Below the pieces are notes generated by a model, which ran no database searches, had not been told where the DNA came from, and worked only from the letters and a program-made list of their open reading frames with translations. Of a DNA stretch of 64,000 nt, positions 36,448-44,514 are shown one piece after another (position 1 is the first letter of the stretch; every line of letters begins with the position of its first letter). Where the stretch lies: positions 1 through 64,000 of the forward strand of contig NZ_OAOF01000014.1 of assembly GCF_900205965.1 (NCBI RefSeq). Reading direction: 5' to 3'. The translations under genes and the position numbers were made by a program. Source of the stretch: Lacrimispora amygdalina. Its GTDB lineage: Bacteria > Bacillota > Clostridia > Lachnospirales > Lachnospiraceae.

Positions 36448-38217
36448 CTAGGCATCGTTAAATAATTCGTATTCATCATTTGGATGTAGGACAAGCTTTC
36501 TGTTAAGATATTTCTCAATGTCAAACCAATTCTTCTTGTCATAATCTGCTGTTAGCGGATAGTTTGGATGCTTTGTCAGGTCATACTTATCTGAGAGAAA
36601 AGGTCTCACACCTCTCACCTGCACGATACATTTACTGCCATCCATAACTGCAAGCTCATCCATACTCATCAGCTCTTTTCCGAGCTTCTGATAATTCATG
36701 TTGTAAGACTCCTGGGAGCCCTTGGTATTTCCTGTGGTGTACATATCAATGGTTTCCTTGCCAAGAATCTCTGTAAGATCCTTAAGCGTTGTCTTCTCAG
36801 TTCCTCCAAGGAAAATCTGTGAATCCATGTTACCGATAATGGTATCAGCATTATCTTTGTAGATTGCCTTAAGCTGTGACTTTGCCTGAAGCACTAGGCA
36901 GGCACTAATCTCACGGGAGCGGATGGTTGCAACCAGCTTCTCCAGGTTAGGGATCTGTCCGATATTGGCGCACTCATCCACAAGGCACCTTACATGAACC
37001 GGAAGCCTTCCACCGTAAACATCATCAGCCTTCTCACAAAGGAGATTAAACAGCTGCGTATACACCATAGATATCAGGAAATTAAAAGTGGCGTCCGTAT
37101 CTGACATAATCAGAAACAACGCCGTTTTCTTATCACCGATCGTATCCAGTTGTAATTCATCATAAGCTGTAATCTCTCGAAGCTCCTTGATATCGAATGG
37201 TGCTAATCTCGCACCACAGCTTACAAGGATTGACTTAGCTGTCTTTCCAGCTGCCAATTTGTATTTCTTATATTGGCGAACTGCAAAATGATTTGGATCT
37301 TTTTCTTCCAGCTCATCAAAGAGCATATCGACTGCGTTTTTGAACTCCTCATCATCTTCTCTGACCTCCATTGCGTTAATCATTTCAAGAAGTGTTGTGA
37401 AGTTCTGTTCCTCTATCGGAGCCTCATAATGGATGTAGCCTATAAGCGCTGAATACAGCAATTTTTCGGCCTTTTCCCAGAATTCATCACCACCTTTTCC
37501 TTCTCCTTTAGTATTGGCAATCAGCGTAGTTACAAGCTTTAGGATATCCTTCTCACTATGAATATAAGCGAAAGGATTGTAATGCATACTCTTGTTAAAG
37601 TTGATGGTATTGAAGATTTTAATTCGATACCCCTTCTTCAAAAGTGCATTGCCACATTCAAGAACTACGCTTCCCTTTGGATCAGTTACTACGAATGAAC
37701 AAGGATAATCCTTACTGTCACACTGTAGCAAATTCGGCTTAATAAAAAACCTCGTTTTACCTGAACCGGAACCACCTACAACCAGCACGTTCTTATTTCT
37801 TGCGTACTTTGGCTGAGACGGTCTGGAACTAAGTGTAATCTGCTCTGTCTGGGAGAGAATCACATTATTCTTCGGATCAGGATCTTTGAAAGGTTCTATG
37901 TCGGAGGGCTTCCCCCATCTGGCTGAACCATATTCTTGTCCATGCCGAAACTTCTTTGCATTCTTTCCCTTTAGATAAACTGCAAGTCGTAGTGCTGCGC
38001 CACAGGCTGCACCAATGAGTAAATCAAAGGGATGTAAACTAGGAAGCGGATTCGTAAATGCGGTTTGAAATCCACCTCCGATAATAAGCCCCTGAAGCTT
38101 TTCCGAAACATTCATCCCGTCTGCAATTCTCCAGGCCTCACCTAAATTGGTGGCAAACAGACCTATTGCAACATAAGGGATATTCAGGATAATCTTCTTT
38201 TTTAATTTCTGATTCAT
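36448..38217 (-). CDS. VirD4/TraG-type coupling protein
   Basis: A 589-residue ATPase with two N-terminal membrane spans, Walker A VVGGSGSGKTRFF near residue 150 and Walker B CLVDECANIG near 412. It links the relaxosome to the channel. The start overlaps the PcfB stop (ATGA), so the two are coupled. The end is 210 bases from the nitroreductase start. Confidence 0.93.
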   Translation of the reverse strand: MNQKLKKKIILNIPYVAIGLFATNLGEAWRIADGMNVSEKLQGLIIGGGFQTAFTNPLPSLHPFDLLIGAACGAALRLAVYLKGKNAKKFRHGQEYGSARWGKPSDIEPFKDPDPKNNVILSQTEQITLSSRPSQPKYARNKNVLVVGGSGSGKTRFFIKPNLLQCDSKDYPCSFVVTDPKGSVVLECGNALLKKGYRIKIFNTINFNKSMHYNPFAYIHSEKDILKLVTTLIANTKGEGKGGDEFWEKAEKLLYSALIGYIHYEAPIEEQNFTTLLEMINAMEVREDDEEFKNAVDMLFDELEEKDPNHFAVRQYKKYKLAAGKTAKSILVSCGARLAPFDIKELREITAYDELQLDTIGDKKTALFLIMSDTDATFNFLISMVYTQLFNLLCEKADDVYGGRLPVHVRCLVDECANIGQIPNLEKLVATIRSREISACLVLQAKSQLKAIYKDNADTIIGNMDSQIFLGGTEKTTLKDLTEILGKETIDMYTTGNTKGSQESYNMNYQKLGKELMSMDELAVMDGSKCIVQVRGVRPFLSDKYDLTKHPNYPLTADYDKKNWFDIEKYLNRKLVLHPNDEYELFNDA

Positions 38218-38699
38218 CGTGTCTGCTCCTTCCTCTTCTCTACTACCTTGCGAGGTATAGAAGCAACCTTTTCCTTAAGTTTCTTAAGCTTACCAAGTAC
38301 GCTCTCCTTTGCACCTTTTTCTTTTCCAAGGGTTCTCTTGGTATAATCAGCCACCAGATCAGAGATAGCATCTGCATCCTGAGCCTTGAAAAAGATCTTA
38401 TACGTACCAGCCTCTTTATCTTTTACCACGGCGTAATCTACACCGTACTTCCTGGCAAGGCGATTAAACAAATGGATATCTTCACCATCCAGCTCAATTT
38501 TCTGAGCACCTTTGCCCTGCTTAATGAGCTTTTTCACAGGCATCTTACCTGTTTTAACTTTTTCCTTTTGCTTTTGATTCTGTGCTTTAAGCTGGAGACA
38601 GATTTTTTCCAAAGATTTTATGATTTCTTTTGCTGCAGGCTTCACAGCATAATCAACCACAAAATGAAGCGACTTGGCTGATAGTTCTTCATTTACCAT
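38214..38699 (-). CDS. PcfB family (DUF3801) relaxosome protein
   Basis: A 161-residue protein with an acidic-to-basic layout: helical N-terminus, central DGEDIHLFNRLARKYGVDYAVVKD and very basic C-terminus (KLKKLKEKVASIPRKVVEKRKEQ). PcfB of pCF10 binds the relaxosome and coupling protein. It is directly upstream of the VirD4 gene, as in pCF10 and Tn1549. Confidence 0.87.
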   Translation of the reverse strand: MVNEELSAKSLHFVVDYAVKPAAKEIIKSLEKICLQLKAQNQKQKEKVKTGKMPVKKLIKQGKGAQKIELDGEDIHLFNRLARKYGVDYAVVKDKEAGTYKIFFKAQDADAISDLVADYTKRTLGKEKGAKESVLGKLKKLKEKVASIPRKVVEKRKEQTR

Positions 38700-38730
38700 A
38701 ATCTATCGCCCCCTTCCTGAAATCCACCCA

Positions 38731-39060
38731 TCATAGGCCAATTACTCCATCTAAGGTTGTCACAATAACCTTGGATTTTCTGGCTATTGCGATATCATCC
38801 TTCACTTCTTCATTCTGCTTATTACCACAGATAACAAGGAATCTTGCTCTACGAAGCAGATCTTCAGACATCTCCTTGAATCTCTTATGAGCTTCTGTGT
38901 CCTCAGCTGAAAAGATTCCATCAAAAGCAAGGATAGGGCAAAGTGGAAGATATCCTTCTTTTACCAGTTCCTGACAGTATTTCTTAGCATCCTCTTTTGC
39001 TATAACCGGATTCTTATTCCATGCTGCAGTAACATAGGCTCTTGGTATTGTTCTACTCAT
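38731..39060 (-). CDS. DUF4406/DUF7768-like protein
   Basis: A 109-residue protein resembling nucleoside deoxyribosyltransferase-like domains found in phages and ICEs: AYVTAAWNKN at the start, LCPILAFDGIF in the middle, RFLVICGNKQNEEVKDDIAIA near the end. Possible nucleotide metabolism role; not established. It lies 12 bases from the next gene in the transfer operon. Confidence 0.65.
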   Translation of the reverse strand: MSRTIPRAYVTAAWNKNPVIAKEDAKKYCQELVKEGYLPLCPILAFDGIFSAEDTEAHKRFKEMSEDLLRRARFLVICGNKQNEEVKDDIAIARKSKVIVTTLDGVIGL

Positions 39061-39072
39061 GATTTTCCTCCC

Positions 39073-39483
39073 TTAATCAACACGCATTGCAGAAAAGCAG
39101 GCATCTCCTGCCTTCAAAGTATCCATCTGTGCCATAGCAACCTCTAAGAGATCACCAATCTCATCATCAGGAATAGCCTTGAGCACATTCCCTGCTCTTT
39201 GAAAAATGAGAACACTGCCTACCAGGTACTCCTCACCTTCAGCCTTAAAAAGCTTATCTTTGTTGTAAACAGCAATATAATCTGACTTTCCAAGGTGAGT
39301 TCCTGCCCCACAAGTAGCCATCTGATCAAGGATTGTCTCTGCTTCCTTCATAGAAATCTGTCTGATTTTGCCGTTGGTTCCAAGAATCACAGCATGAGCA
39401 TCTGGCCTGGATACATCTGTCTCCGGTACTTTTATTCCATCCTTCATAGGATCAAGCTGAATATCAATTGTAATCTGTTCCAT
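39073..39483 (-). CDS. DUF3846-like hypothetical ICE protein
   Basis: A 136-residue protein. The start at 39483 has GGAGG seven bases upstream, while the ATG at 39489 would be too close to it. It contains RPDAHAVILGTNGKIRQISMKEAE and LVGSVLIFQRAGNVLKAIPDDEI, which recall DUF3846-type proteins of mobile elements. Function unknown. Six bases separate the RepA stop context from it, so it belongs to the same transcript. Confidence 0.6.
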   Translation of the reverse strand: MEQITIDIQLDPMKDGIKVPETDVSRPDAHAVILGTNGKIRQISMKEAETILDQMATCGAGTHLGKSDYIAVYNKDKLFKAEGEEYLVGSVLIFQRAGNVLKAIPDDEIGDLLEVAMAQMDTLKAGDACFSAMRVD

Positions 39484-39495
39484 TGTCATTCCTCC

Positions 39496-40359
39496 TTAGA
39501 TTTTTCCTGTCGCCATGTCATGTTGGACCAGCGACTGATAATAGTTGTTAATCGTAATTGGCGCATTATAAAGTGCTGCCACTATGTATTTCTTTACATT
39601 GCGAACCTTTGTAGTCTTGTCCTTCATACTGTCCATTACAAACTGAATATGGCTGCTATCCAGCTTCATGAATCTGCTTTTCACTACGTTAATAGGCTTT
39701 TTATCCCCGGATATAGTGATAAACTTCTGATTGCTGCACAGCACATCCAGGATTATGTCAAAAATCTCATCTATCTCTTCTACTCCATAGGGATAGCGCT
39801 CTTTGAGTATCTCTATATCCAGTGACTGGTATAAATATTGTCTGTATAGCTCCCTCTCATCTTCTCTGCTCTTAGATAAGATAAGATTAGTATTACTACA
39901 CTCAGTATTATTTAACTCAGTATTATTAGGTGGTGATTCTCGACATTCCGGTCTGGTGATTTTCACTACACCGGCATGGTGATTTTCACCACTCCGGTCT
40001 GGTGATTCCTGAAGCAGGATAAAATTCTTCACATAGATCCTGTCAGGTTTACAAAGTCCCTGCTTAACTCTTTCGATAAGTCCATAGCTCTCAAGCTCCT
40101 TTAAAAGCTTTAATGCCTTCTGACTTGCACAATGCAAATCCTCCTGGATACTGACAAGGGTGTAATAGACATACACTCTGCCTTCTTCATCAATCCAGTG
40201 ATTCTTCTTGGAAAGGGATACCCGATTCAGAAATAATCCATACAGAACCTTGGCATCCGTAGAAAGCTTTGCGAACTTTTCATCCTTAAAGAGCACCTGG
40301 GGAATCCTATAGAAGGCAAACTGCTCAGACTCTTCTTCATGAAAATAGCCAAAGTCCAT
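39496..40359 (-). CDS. RepA_N-type replication initiator
   Basis: A 287-residue protein with the RepA N-terminal domain: QFAFYRIPQVLFKDEKFAKLSTDAKVLYGLFLNRVSLS and a winged-helix part with YVYYTLVSIQEDLHCASQKALKLLKELESYGLI. A low-complexity Asn/Thr linker near residue 150 leads to a C-terminal helical domain. Such proteins start autonomous replication of the excised circle in ICEs. A possible iteron array lies at 41942-41991. Confidence 0.85.
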   Translation of the reverse strand: MDFGYFHEEESEQFAFYRIPQVLFKDEKFAKLSTDAKVLYGLFLNRVSLSKKNHWIDEEGRVYVYYTLVSIQEDLHCASQKALKLLKELESYGLIERVKQGLCKPDRIYVKNFILLQESPDRSGENHHAGVVKITRPECRESPPNNTELNNTECSNTNLILSKSREDERELYRQYLYQSLDIEILKERYPYGVEEIDEIFDIILDVLCSNQKFITISGDKKPINVVKSRFMKLDSSHIQFVMDSMKDKTTKVRNVKKYIVAALYNAPITINNYYQSLVQHDMATGKI

Positions 40360-40370
40360 ACCACACCTCT

Positions 40371-40583
40371 TTAGGCATTACCTGTAGCAACACTGTTACT
40401 TCTGCTGTCAGCAACAAGATTCTTATAGCAGGGAAAGCAAAATGATCTTCCATTACCGTAAGGGCAAGGATTACTGCAATTGCAAGGTGTAACTGGGCCA
40501 AGCTTAGGTGCTACACTGTGAGGCACTCTTGAAATGCCATTCTTATTAAAGTTCTTCTGAACTCTCATATATTTCTTACTCAT
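40371..40583 (-). CDS. Small cysteine-rich ICE protein
   Basis: A 70-residue protein starting MSKKYMRVQKNFNKNGISR with a compact Cys cluster (CNCSNPCPYG, then FCFPCYK), likely zinc-binding. It lies 11 bases ahead of repA with AGGAG before its ATG. A 19-codon fossil of a close relative is found at 44271-44330. Role unknown. Confidence 0.75.
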   Translation of the reverse strand: MSKKYMRVQKNFNKNGISRVPHSVAPKLGPVTPCNCSNPCPYGNGRSFCFPCYKNLVADSRSNSVATGNA

Positions 40584-40606
40584 CTTAGATATCTCCTTTC
40601 GCCATT

Positions 40607-40638
40607 GAAAAAGGCCTCCCTAAAAATAGGGAAGCCTC
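40607..40638 (-). terminator. Intergenic terminator after the DUF5688 gene
   Basis: Arms AGGCTTCCCTA and TAGGGAGGCCT (minus strand, one mismatch) around TTTT, followed by TTTTTC. It may be leaky so that downstream transfer genes are still read, since no strong promoter was seen just after it. Confidence 0.7.
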
Positions 40639-40659
40639 TCTCTTACTTATTGATGGAGC

Positions 40660-41715
40660 TTATAAAGAAGTCTCATGCTTCTTGGTTGCAGCCTTTGTTG
40701 CTGCATCCTTAGCCGGATCTTTCTTTGCAATCTCCTGTTTCTTTTCTTTAAGATCTCCAAGGACCGAATCCTTATCAGGTGCATCATGTTCAGCCTCACG
40801 CTGACGTTCCTCATACTTATCAGCCAGCTCAAAAATATGATTCTGACTGTCGTAATGATAAACATGATCCGTAAGCTGATCTGCAGGCTCAACCTGAGTA
40901 GCATTGACCTCTTTGACCATGTTTTCCAGCTCCTTGGCTGTCATCTGGCCATTGTCCTTTACAAGCAACACCTCATGGATACTGCTTGGGAGAACGAAGA
41001 AGTCACCGCCCATCTTCTGAGCTGCATCCTCCATGAAATTCGGATATGCGATAACACCGGCTCCATGAATCTTATCCGGAACTGTAGCAACAAACATCTG
41101 CTCATCTTCCGGTGCAACCTCAGGAATCATGCCAGGTGCAAGTTCACTCATCACTTCAGACATACCTCTGATCTCAGATGGTCTGATTTCAGGTGCATTC
41201 TCCATGGCATCAGCGCGAAGCTGCTCTTTGGTAATGCCATACTGATCAAGCAACTGATTAGTAACAAGGATTGTCCCGTTACCGGAATCTGTCTGATCAA
41301 GCACAAAGCGATAAACAACCGCCATATCCTCCATTCTTTCATGAGGTACGCTTTCAAGAAGTTCTGCATTCTTCTCTGCAGATACCACTTCCATAGAAAG
41401 CTTGCTCTTCATCTGCTCATAATCAGAAAGCGACTCCAAATCTACCTGAGGGGATTCACGGAATCCTTTCTCTACTGCATCAGCAAAATGCTCTGCAATC
41501 TCAGGGATTGGCGTTCCATTCTCATAAGCAGCAAACGCCTTTTCAACGCTGATGTTTACTCCAATAGAACTGTCCGTAGGTCTTACTGTGATAGCATCAT
41601 AGCTTTCATTCATCTTATCTACTCTTCGAGCAGTAAGTTCAACATCAGCTCCTCTAACAGCTAGTTCAGCCTTTAAGGCATCCTGGAAACCTTCTTTGAA
41701 ACGTTCATAATCCAT
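40660..41715 (-). CDS. DUF5688 family ICE protein
   Basis: A 351-residue protein starting MDYERFKEGFQDALKAEL at 41715 with AGGAGA upstream; the longer frame to 41823 reads through a terminator hairpin and is rejected. It has VRPTDSSIGVNISVEKAFAAYENG, then FYVLPSSIHEVLLV-like segment (FVLPSSIHEVLLV) and a Lys-rich tail. DUF5688 proteins are common in Clostridia ICEs and of unknown function. It is the first gene of the downstream transfer series. Confidence 0.75.
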   Translation of the reverse strand: MDYERFKEGFQDALKAELAVRGADVELTARRVDKMNESYDAITVRPTDSSIGVNISVEKAFAAYENGTPIPEIAEHFADAVEKGFRESPQVDLESLSDYEQMKSKLSMEVVSAEKNAELLESVPHERMEDMAVVYRFVLDQTDSGNGTILVTNQLLDQYGITKEQLRADAMENAPEIRPSEIRGMSEVMSELAPGMIPEVAPEDEQMFVATVPDKIHGAGVIAYPNFMEDAAQKMGGDFFVLPSSIHEVLLVKDNGQMTAKELENMVKEVNATQVEPADQLTDHVYHYDSQNHIFELADKYEERQREAEHDAPDKDSVLGDLKEKKQEIAKKDPAKDAATKAATKKHETSL

Positions 41716-41784
41716 ATTCAATTTTCTCCTTTTCTTTGACAGTTTTAATAGAAACACCGGCGCGCGCTTTCCGGTTTCGGGTAA

Positions 41785-41832
41785 CAAAAAAAGCGCCGCA
41801 CACGACCTTGAGGGTTTGGTCATGTGGACGCT
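41785..41832 (-). terminator. Strong terminator upstream of the DUF5688 gene
   Basis: Minus-strand stem from AGCGTCCACATGACC to GGTCGTGTGCGGCGCT with small bulges, followed by TTTTTTTG. Together with the hairpin at 41866-41899 it forms a tandem pair between the cargo operon and the transfer genes. Confidence 0.78.
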
Positions 41833-41853
41833 TAAATCTGCTTCCTATTCTTC

Positions 41854-41899
41854 TGCAAAAGAAAAACAAGTGAGTGGCTTTTGTTTACCTCTCACTTGT
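41854..41899 (-). terminator. Second terminator upstream of the DUF5688 gene
   Basis: Minus-strand stem ACAAGTGAGAGG/CCACTCACTTGT with one mismatch and a ten-base loop, followed by TTTTTCTTTT. It would end transcripts from the sfsA side, or act as an attenuator if a promoter lies at about 41920. Confidence 0.75.
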
Positions 41900-41941
41900 C
41901 TATGATAATAATAGCACCGTTAAATCTATAAGAAAAGTGCT

Positions 41942-41991
41942 AATGTCGGTCGAGACGAGACAAAACGAGTCAAAACGAGACAATGTCGGTC
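41942..41991. repeat. Iteron-like direct repeat array
   Basis: Three 10-bp units of ACGAG(A/T)CAA(A/T) at 41955, 41965 and 41975 lie between two copies of AATGTCGGTC (41942-41951 and 41982-41991) spaced 40 bp apart. The 10-bp phasing puts all units on one face of the helix, as in iteron origins or cooperative operator sites. The element encodes a RepA-type initiator, which makes a replication origin plausible. Confidence 0.5.
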
Positions 41992-42046
41992 AAGAACTCA
42001 ACAAACAGGAAGTTGCCAGCTGATTTTCATATTCCGTGAAAGAATA

Positions 42047-42796
42047 TTAATATTTCAACAGATCATCCGTTGTGTTTGTTATGCCAATAAGTTTTACCCC
42101 TTTAGGGGAAAATTTCAGATCAACATTCCAGCACTCCACGCCTTTTCCAACAGCCTCACGCATCACCGCTGATACTTCTTCAAAATTTGTGCTATGAAGA
42201 TGCGGCTTTATTTCAGTAGGCTCATACTGATGCACTGTCAGCAGGATTGCCCTCTCATGATTTTTAAGTGACCCTGCCAGTTCCTTCACGTGTTTTACCA
42301 TTCTATCTGTGGAAGAAAACGGCGTTACCTTCTTTGTCTTGACCTTATCGCCATATTTCACGTTGATTGTTGTAAGAGGCGTTTTTACTTCAAGGTAAGT
42401 GCTCCCCACAAGAAAATCCAATTTTGAAATACCAAGAAAGACCTCCCGCTTCACTTCATCGTAATCGGATACCATATTATCCAACTGATGCGTACTCAGC
42501 AGAAACTCTACGATCTTGTTTGAAAGAATCAGGTTAATTCCCACCCATTTCTTATCCTTCTCATCAGGATTGTCCATCGAAACTGCTTCTACTGTATATT
42601 TAAGTTTTCTCTTTGGGTCATCGCTCACGGAAACAAGACAATGAAGACCGGCCACATCTACGTCTCCAATCCTGGTCGTGGCGGGACAATGACATTTTTC
42701 TTCCCGGCCATCAATCAGCACATTCATGGTAAACTGCGAATTGCGCTTTATGATGACCGCCTCTTTCAGTTCTTTGTTAAATATATATTCCAGCAA
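42047..42796 (-). CDS. sfsA: SfsA-like DNA/RNA nuclease
   Basis: A 249-residue SfsA-family protein: N-terminal OB-like part (RNSQFTMNVLIDGREEKCHCPATTRIG) and a nuclease core with KLDFLVGSTYLEVK, giving D and E-x-K of a PD-(D/E)XK fold. SfsA was first linked to sugar fermentation in E. coli and later shown to have nuclease activity. It is the third gene of the TetR-controlled operon, three bases after the cupin gene. Why it travels with a flavin reductase is unclear. Confidence 0.82.
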   Translation of the reverse strand: MLEYIFNKELKEAVIIKRNSQFTMNVLIDGREEKCHCPATTRIGDVDVAGLHCLVSVSDDPKRKLKYTVEAVSMDNPDEKDKKWVGINLILSNKIVEFLLSTHQLDNMVSDYDEVKREVFLGISKLDFLVGSTYLEVKTPLTTINVKYGDKVKTKKVTPFSSTDRMVKHVKELAGSLKNHERAILLTVHQYEPTEIKPHLHSTNFEEVSAVMREAVGKGVECWNVDLKFSPKGVKLIGITNTTDDLLKY

Positions 42797-42799
42797 TTA

Positions 42800-43138
42800 T
42801 CAAACCTCCACAGACTTCGGAACAACCGTAAATATCACAAGATCCTCATCACCGTCATTTATGATACTGTGATTCTGGCCGTTCCTGCAGTAATGGCATG
42901 TTCCGGGAGTCAGTTCTTCCTCTTCCCCGTTACAGATTGCTTTGCCATGCCCGCTTATCACATAATTAATATCGGCGCTTCCATTATGTGTATGCATCCC
43001 AATGGAACTGCCCGGATGAATGCGGCAGTAGACCATCCTGTTTTCAGCATCCGCATACATCCTTGATGACATAGTGCCGGTTCCATCATTCATGCCCGGA
43101 CAGGTAATCTCCTGCATAGAATTAAAGTCAAGCAGCAT
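42800..43138 (-). CDS. Cupin-domain protein
   Basis: A 112-residue single cupin. The metal site reads HPGSSIGMHTHNGSADINYVISGHG (motif 1, two His and Glu replaced by Asp/Asn) and PGTCHYCRNGQNHSIIN (motif 2). Small cupins bind metals and act as isomerases, dioxygenases or sensors. It directly follows the flavin reductase-like gene with no gap. Confidence 0.85.
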   Translation of the reverse strand: MLLDFNSMQEITCPGMNDGTGTMSSRMYADAENRMVYCRIHPGSSIGMHTHNGSADINYVISGHGKAICNGEEEELTPGTCHYCRNGQNHSIINDGDEDLVIFTVVPKSVEV

Positions 43139-43588
43139 TTACATACCTCCAAGATCGGCAATATGAAGAGCCGGAACATCATTTTCTTTTCCGGAAAGCA
43201 TCTCAAGGCAAACCATATTTGCCGTATCCACGCCTTCAATCTTCACTCTCTTTATCACACGGCACTTGATTGCAGTTCTTGCGTTGTCAATCAGGATAGC
43301 TCCATCATCCTCTGTGTAGGATATACTCGCAAGCTTATCCACAGTATCCGAATGCTTCTCCATATCACCCAAAGTAAAGCAGACCATCTGCTGTCCATTT
43401 GCAAGATTTGAGAAGCCAACAATATCGCCTTCTTCTATGGCGTTCCCTGTACTGCTCTGTCCACCGACTGCGCACAGGATGTAATCAGCAGAAATCTGTG
43501 TAGCCCATGCAACACACATTCCATAGCGCTTTCCATTCTTTTTCATTGCCAATACATTTACATTATGATCGATTGCTTTGATATCCAT
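43139..43588 (-). CDS. Flavin reductase-like FMN-binding protein
   Basis: A 149-residue split-barrel protein with KRYGMCVAWATQISADYILCAVGG near the start, typical of flavin reductase-like FMN-binding proteins, and GDIVGFSNLANGQQMVCFTLGD in the middle. It heads the TetR-controlled operon, with AGGAGG before its ATG. Probably a flavin- or quinone-reducing oxidoreductase; substrate unknown. Confidence 0.75.
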   Translation of the reverse strand: MDIKAIDHNVNVLAMKKNGKRYGMCVAWATQISADYILCAVGGQSSTGNAIEEGDIVGFSNLANGQQMVCFTLGDMEKHSDTVDKLASISYTEDDGAILIDNARTAIKCRVIKRVKIEGVDTANMVCLEMLSGKENDVPALHIADLGGM

Positions 43589-43605
43589 CTTATTTCCTCC
43601 TACGG

Positions 43606-43634
43606 TTGACTTTATGCAACATTTGTTGCATAAT
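43606..43634 (+). promoter_or_regulatory. TetR gene promoter with embedded palindromic operator
   Basis: TTGACT (43606-43611), a 17-base spacer and CATAAT (43629-43634). The spacer is almost entirely an operator: arms TTATGCAACA and TGTTGCATAA with TT between (43612-43633). A second pair of half-sites, TGCAACA at 43681-43687 and TGTTGCT at 43701-43707, lies between the promoter and the tetR start. The same palindrome sits downstream of the likely minus-strand promoter, so both directions can be repressed. Confidence 0.75.
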
Positions 43635-43721
43635 CAAGATATCACAAACAAAAAACCATTTCAACACTTCAAGTACTAGGTGCAACAAAGCCAAATAAAT
43701 TGTTGCTTAACAGGAGGCGCT

Positions 43722-44258
43722 ATGAAACATAAAAATGTTACCAACGAAATGATAAGGGATTATGTCGTGGAAGCCCTGCTTATTCTCATGCATACAAAAG
43801 ATTACAACAGTATCACCATCGGTCAGATCACGGAAAAAGCAGGAGTGAACCGATCCACATATTATCGTAACTTTGACTCCAAGGAGGATATCATCCGCCG
43901 CTTCTATGCCAGGCTACTCGAAAAGAGCCTCGACAGTATTGATGAGAATGTCAAAGCATCCATGCGAAGCTATCTAAGAGTCCATTTCAACACTTTTTAT
44001 GAGAAAAAGAATGAACTGCTTCTCATCCATAAAGCAGGGCTTTCTTATCTTCTCCTTGATGTACTTAACATGATCTTCATAGACAAGCAGCATCTGGAGC
44101 ATGATTTCATCAAAGAGATTTCCGTATATTATCATACCGGCGGAATCTTTAATTCTTTTATTCTCTGGTTTGAAAAAGGAATGTCGATTTCCCCAGATGA
44201 CTTTGCCAGCATCTGTGCGGAAATCTATCCAAGTGAGAAAAAGCCCATGCTTCTCTAA
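43722..44258 (+). CDS. TetR/AcrR family regulator
   Basis: A 178-residue regulator starting at the ATG at 43722 with AGGAGG seven bases upstream. The HTH reads TIGQITEKAGVNRSTYYRNFDSKEDIIRRFY near residues 32-62, as in TetR/AcrR proteins. The C-terminal ligand domain ends with GMSISPDDFASI. It is divergent from the flavin reductase/cupin/SfsA operon, which it likely represses through the TGCAACA operators. Ligand unknown. Confidence 0.9.
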   Translation: MKHKNVTNEMIRDYVVEALLILMHTKDYNSITIGQITEKAGVNRSTYYRNFDSKEDIIRRFYARLLEKSLDSIDENVKASMRSYLRVHFNTFYEKKNELLLIHKAGLSYLLLDVLNMIFIDKQHLEHDFIKEISVYYHTGGIFNSFILWFEKGMSISPDDFASICAEIYPSEKKPMLL

Positions 44259-44270
44259 AATCGATCAATA

Positions 44271-44330
44271 TCATCCTGAGATGCCATTTTTGTTGAAGTT
44301 TTTCTGAACTCTAATATATTTCTTACTCAT
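44271..44330 (-). pseudogene. Remnant of the small Cys-rich ICE gene
   Basis: The minus strand encodes MSKKYIRVQKNFNKNGIS then Gly and a TGA stop, closely matching the first 18 codons of the intact gene at 40371-40583 (one amino-acid change; the leader ending ATCTAAG is also alike). The match stops abruptly at the end of the TetR gene. It is a truncated copy, probably left from a second element or from the event that brought in the cargo operon. Confidence 0.7.
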
Positions 44331-44380
44331 CTTAGATACCTTCTTTGAATAGTGAATAGTTACTGCTCAAAATGAGCACA

Positions 44381-44437
44381 AAAACCTGCTAAGAAAAGTC
44401 AAGCGTAAAATTGCTTTTCCCAGCAGGTTTTCTTTTT
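44381..44437 (+). terminator. Long-stem terminator of the tetR gene
   Basis: AAAACCTGCT and AGCAGGTTTT arms with an inner GAAAAG/CTTTTC pairing and a following TCTTTTT. A smaller palindrome TGCTCA-AAA-TGAGCA precedes it at 44363-44377. Confidence 0.75.
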
Positions 44438-44464
44438 GCCCTATTCTTATTATTTTTGTGCACA

Positions 44465-44490
44465 CTAAAAAGGCTGACTTTTATCAGCCA
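44465..44490 (-). terminator. Terminator of the IS110 transposase gene
   Basis: Minus-strand GGCTGA/TCAGCC stem followed by TTTTTAG, 25 bases after the transposase stop. Confidence 0.65.
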
Positions 44491-44514
44491 ATAATAAGCT
44501 ATATTTTCTACTTT

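Noticed and set aside
40675..41664. 329-residue plus-strand open frame
   Set aside because: Lies antisense over the DUF5688 gene, has Cys/Leu/Ile-rich sequence typical of a reverse-strand shadow, and no ribosome site.
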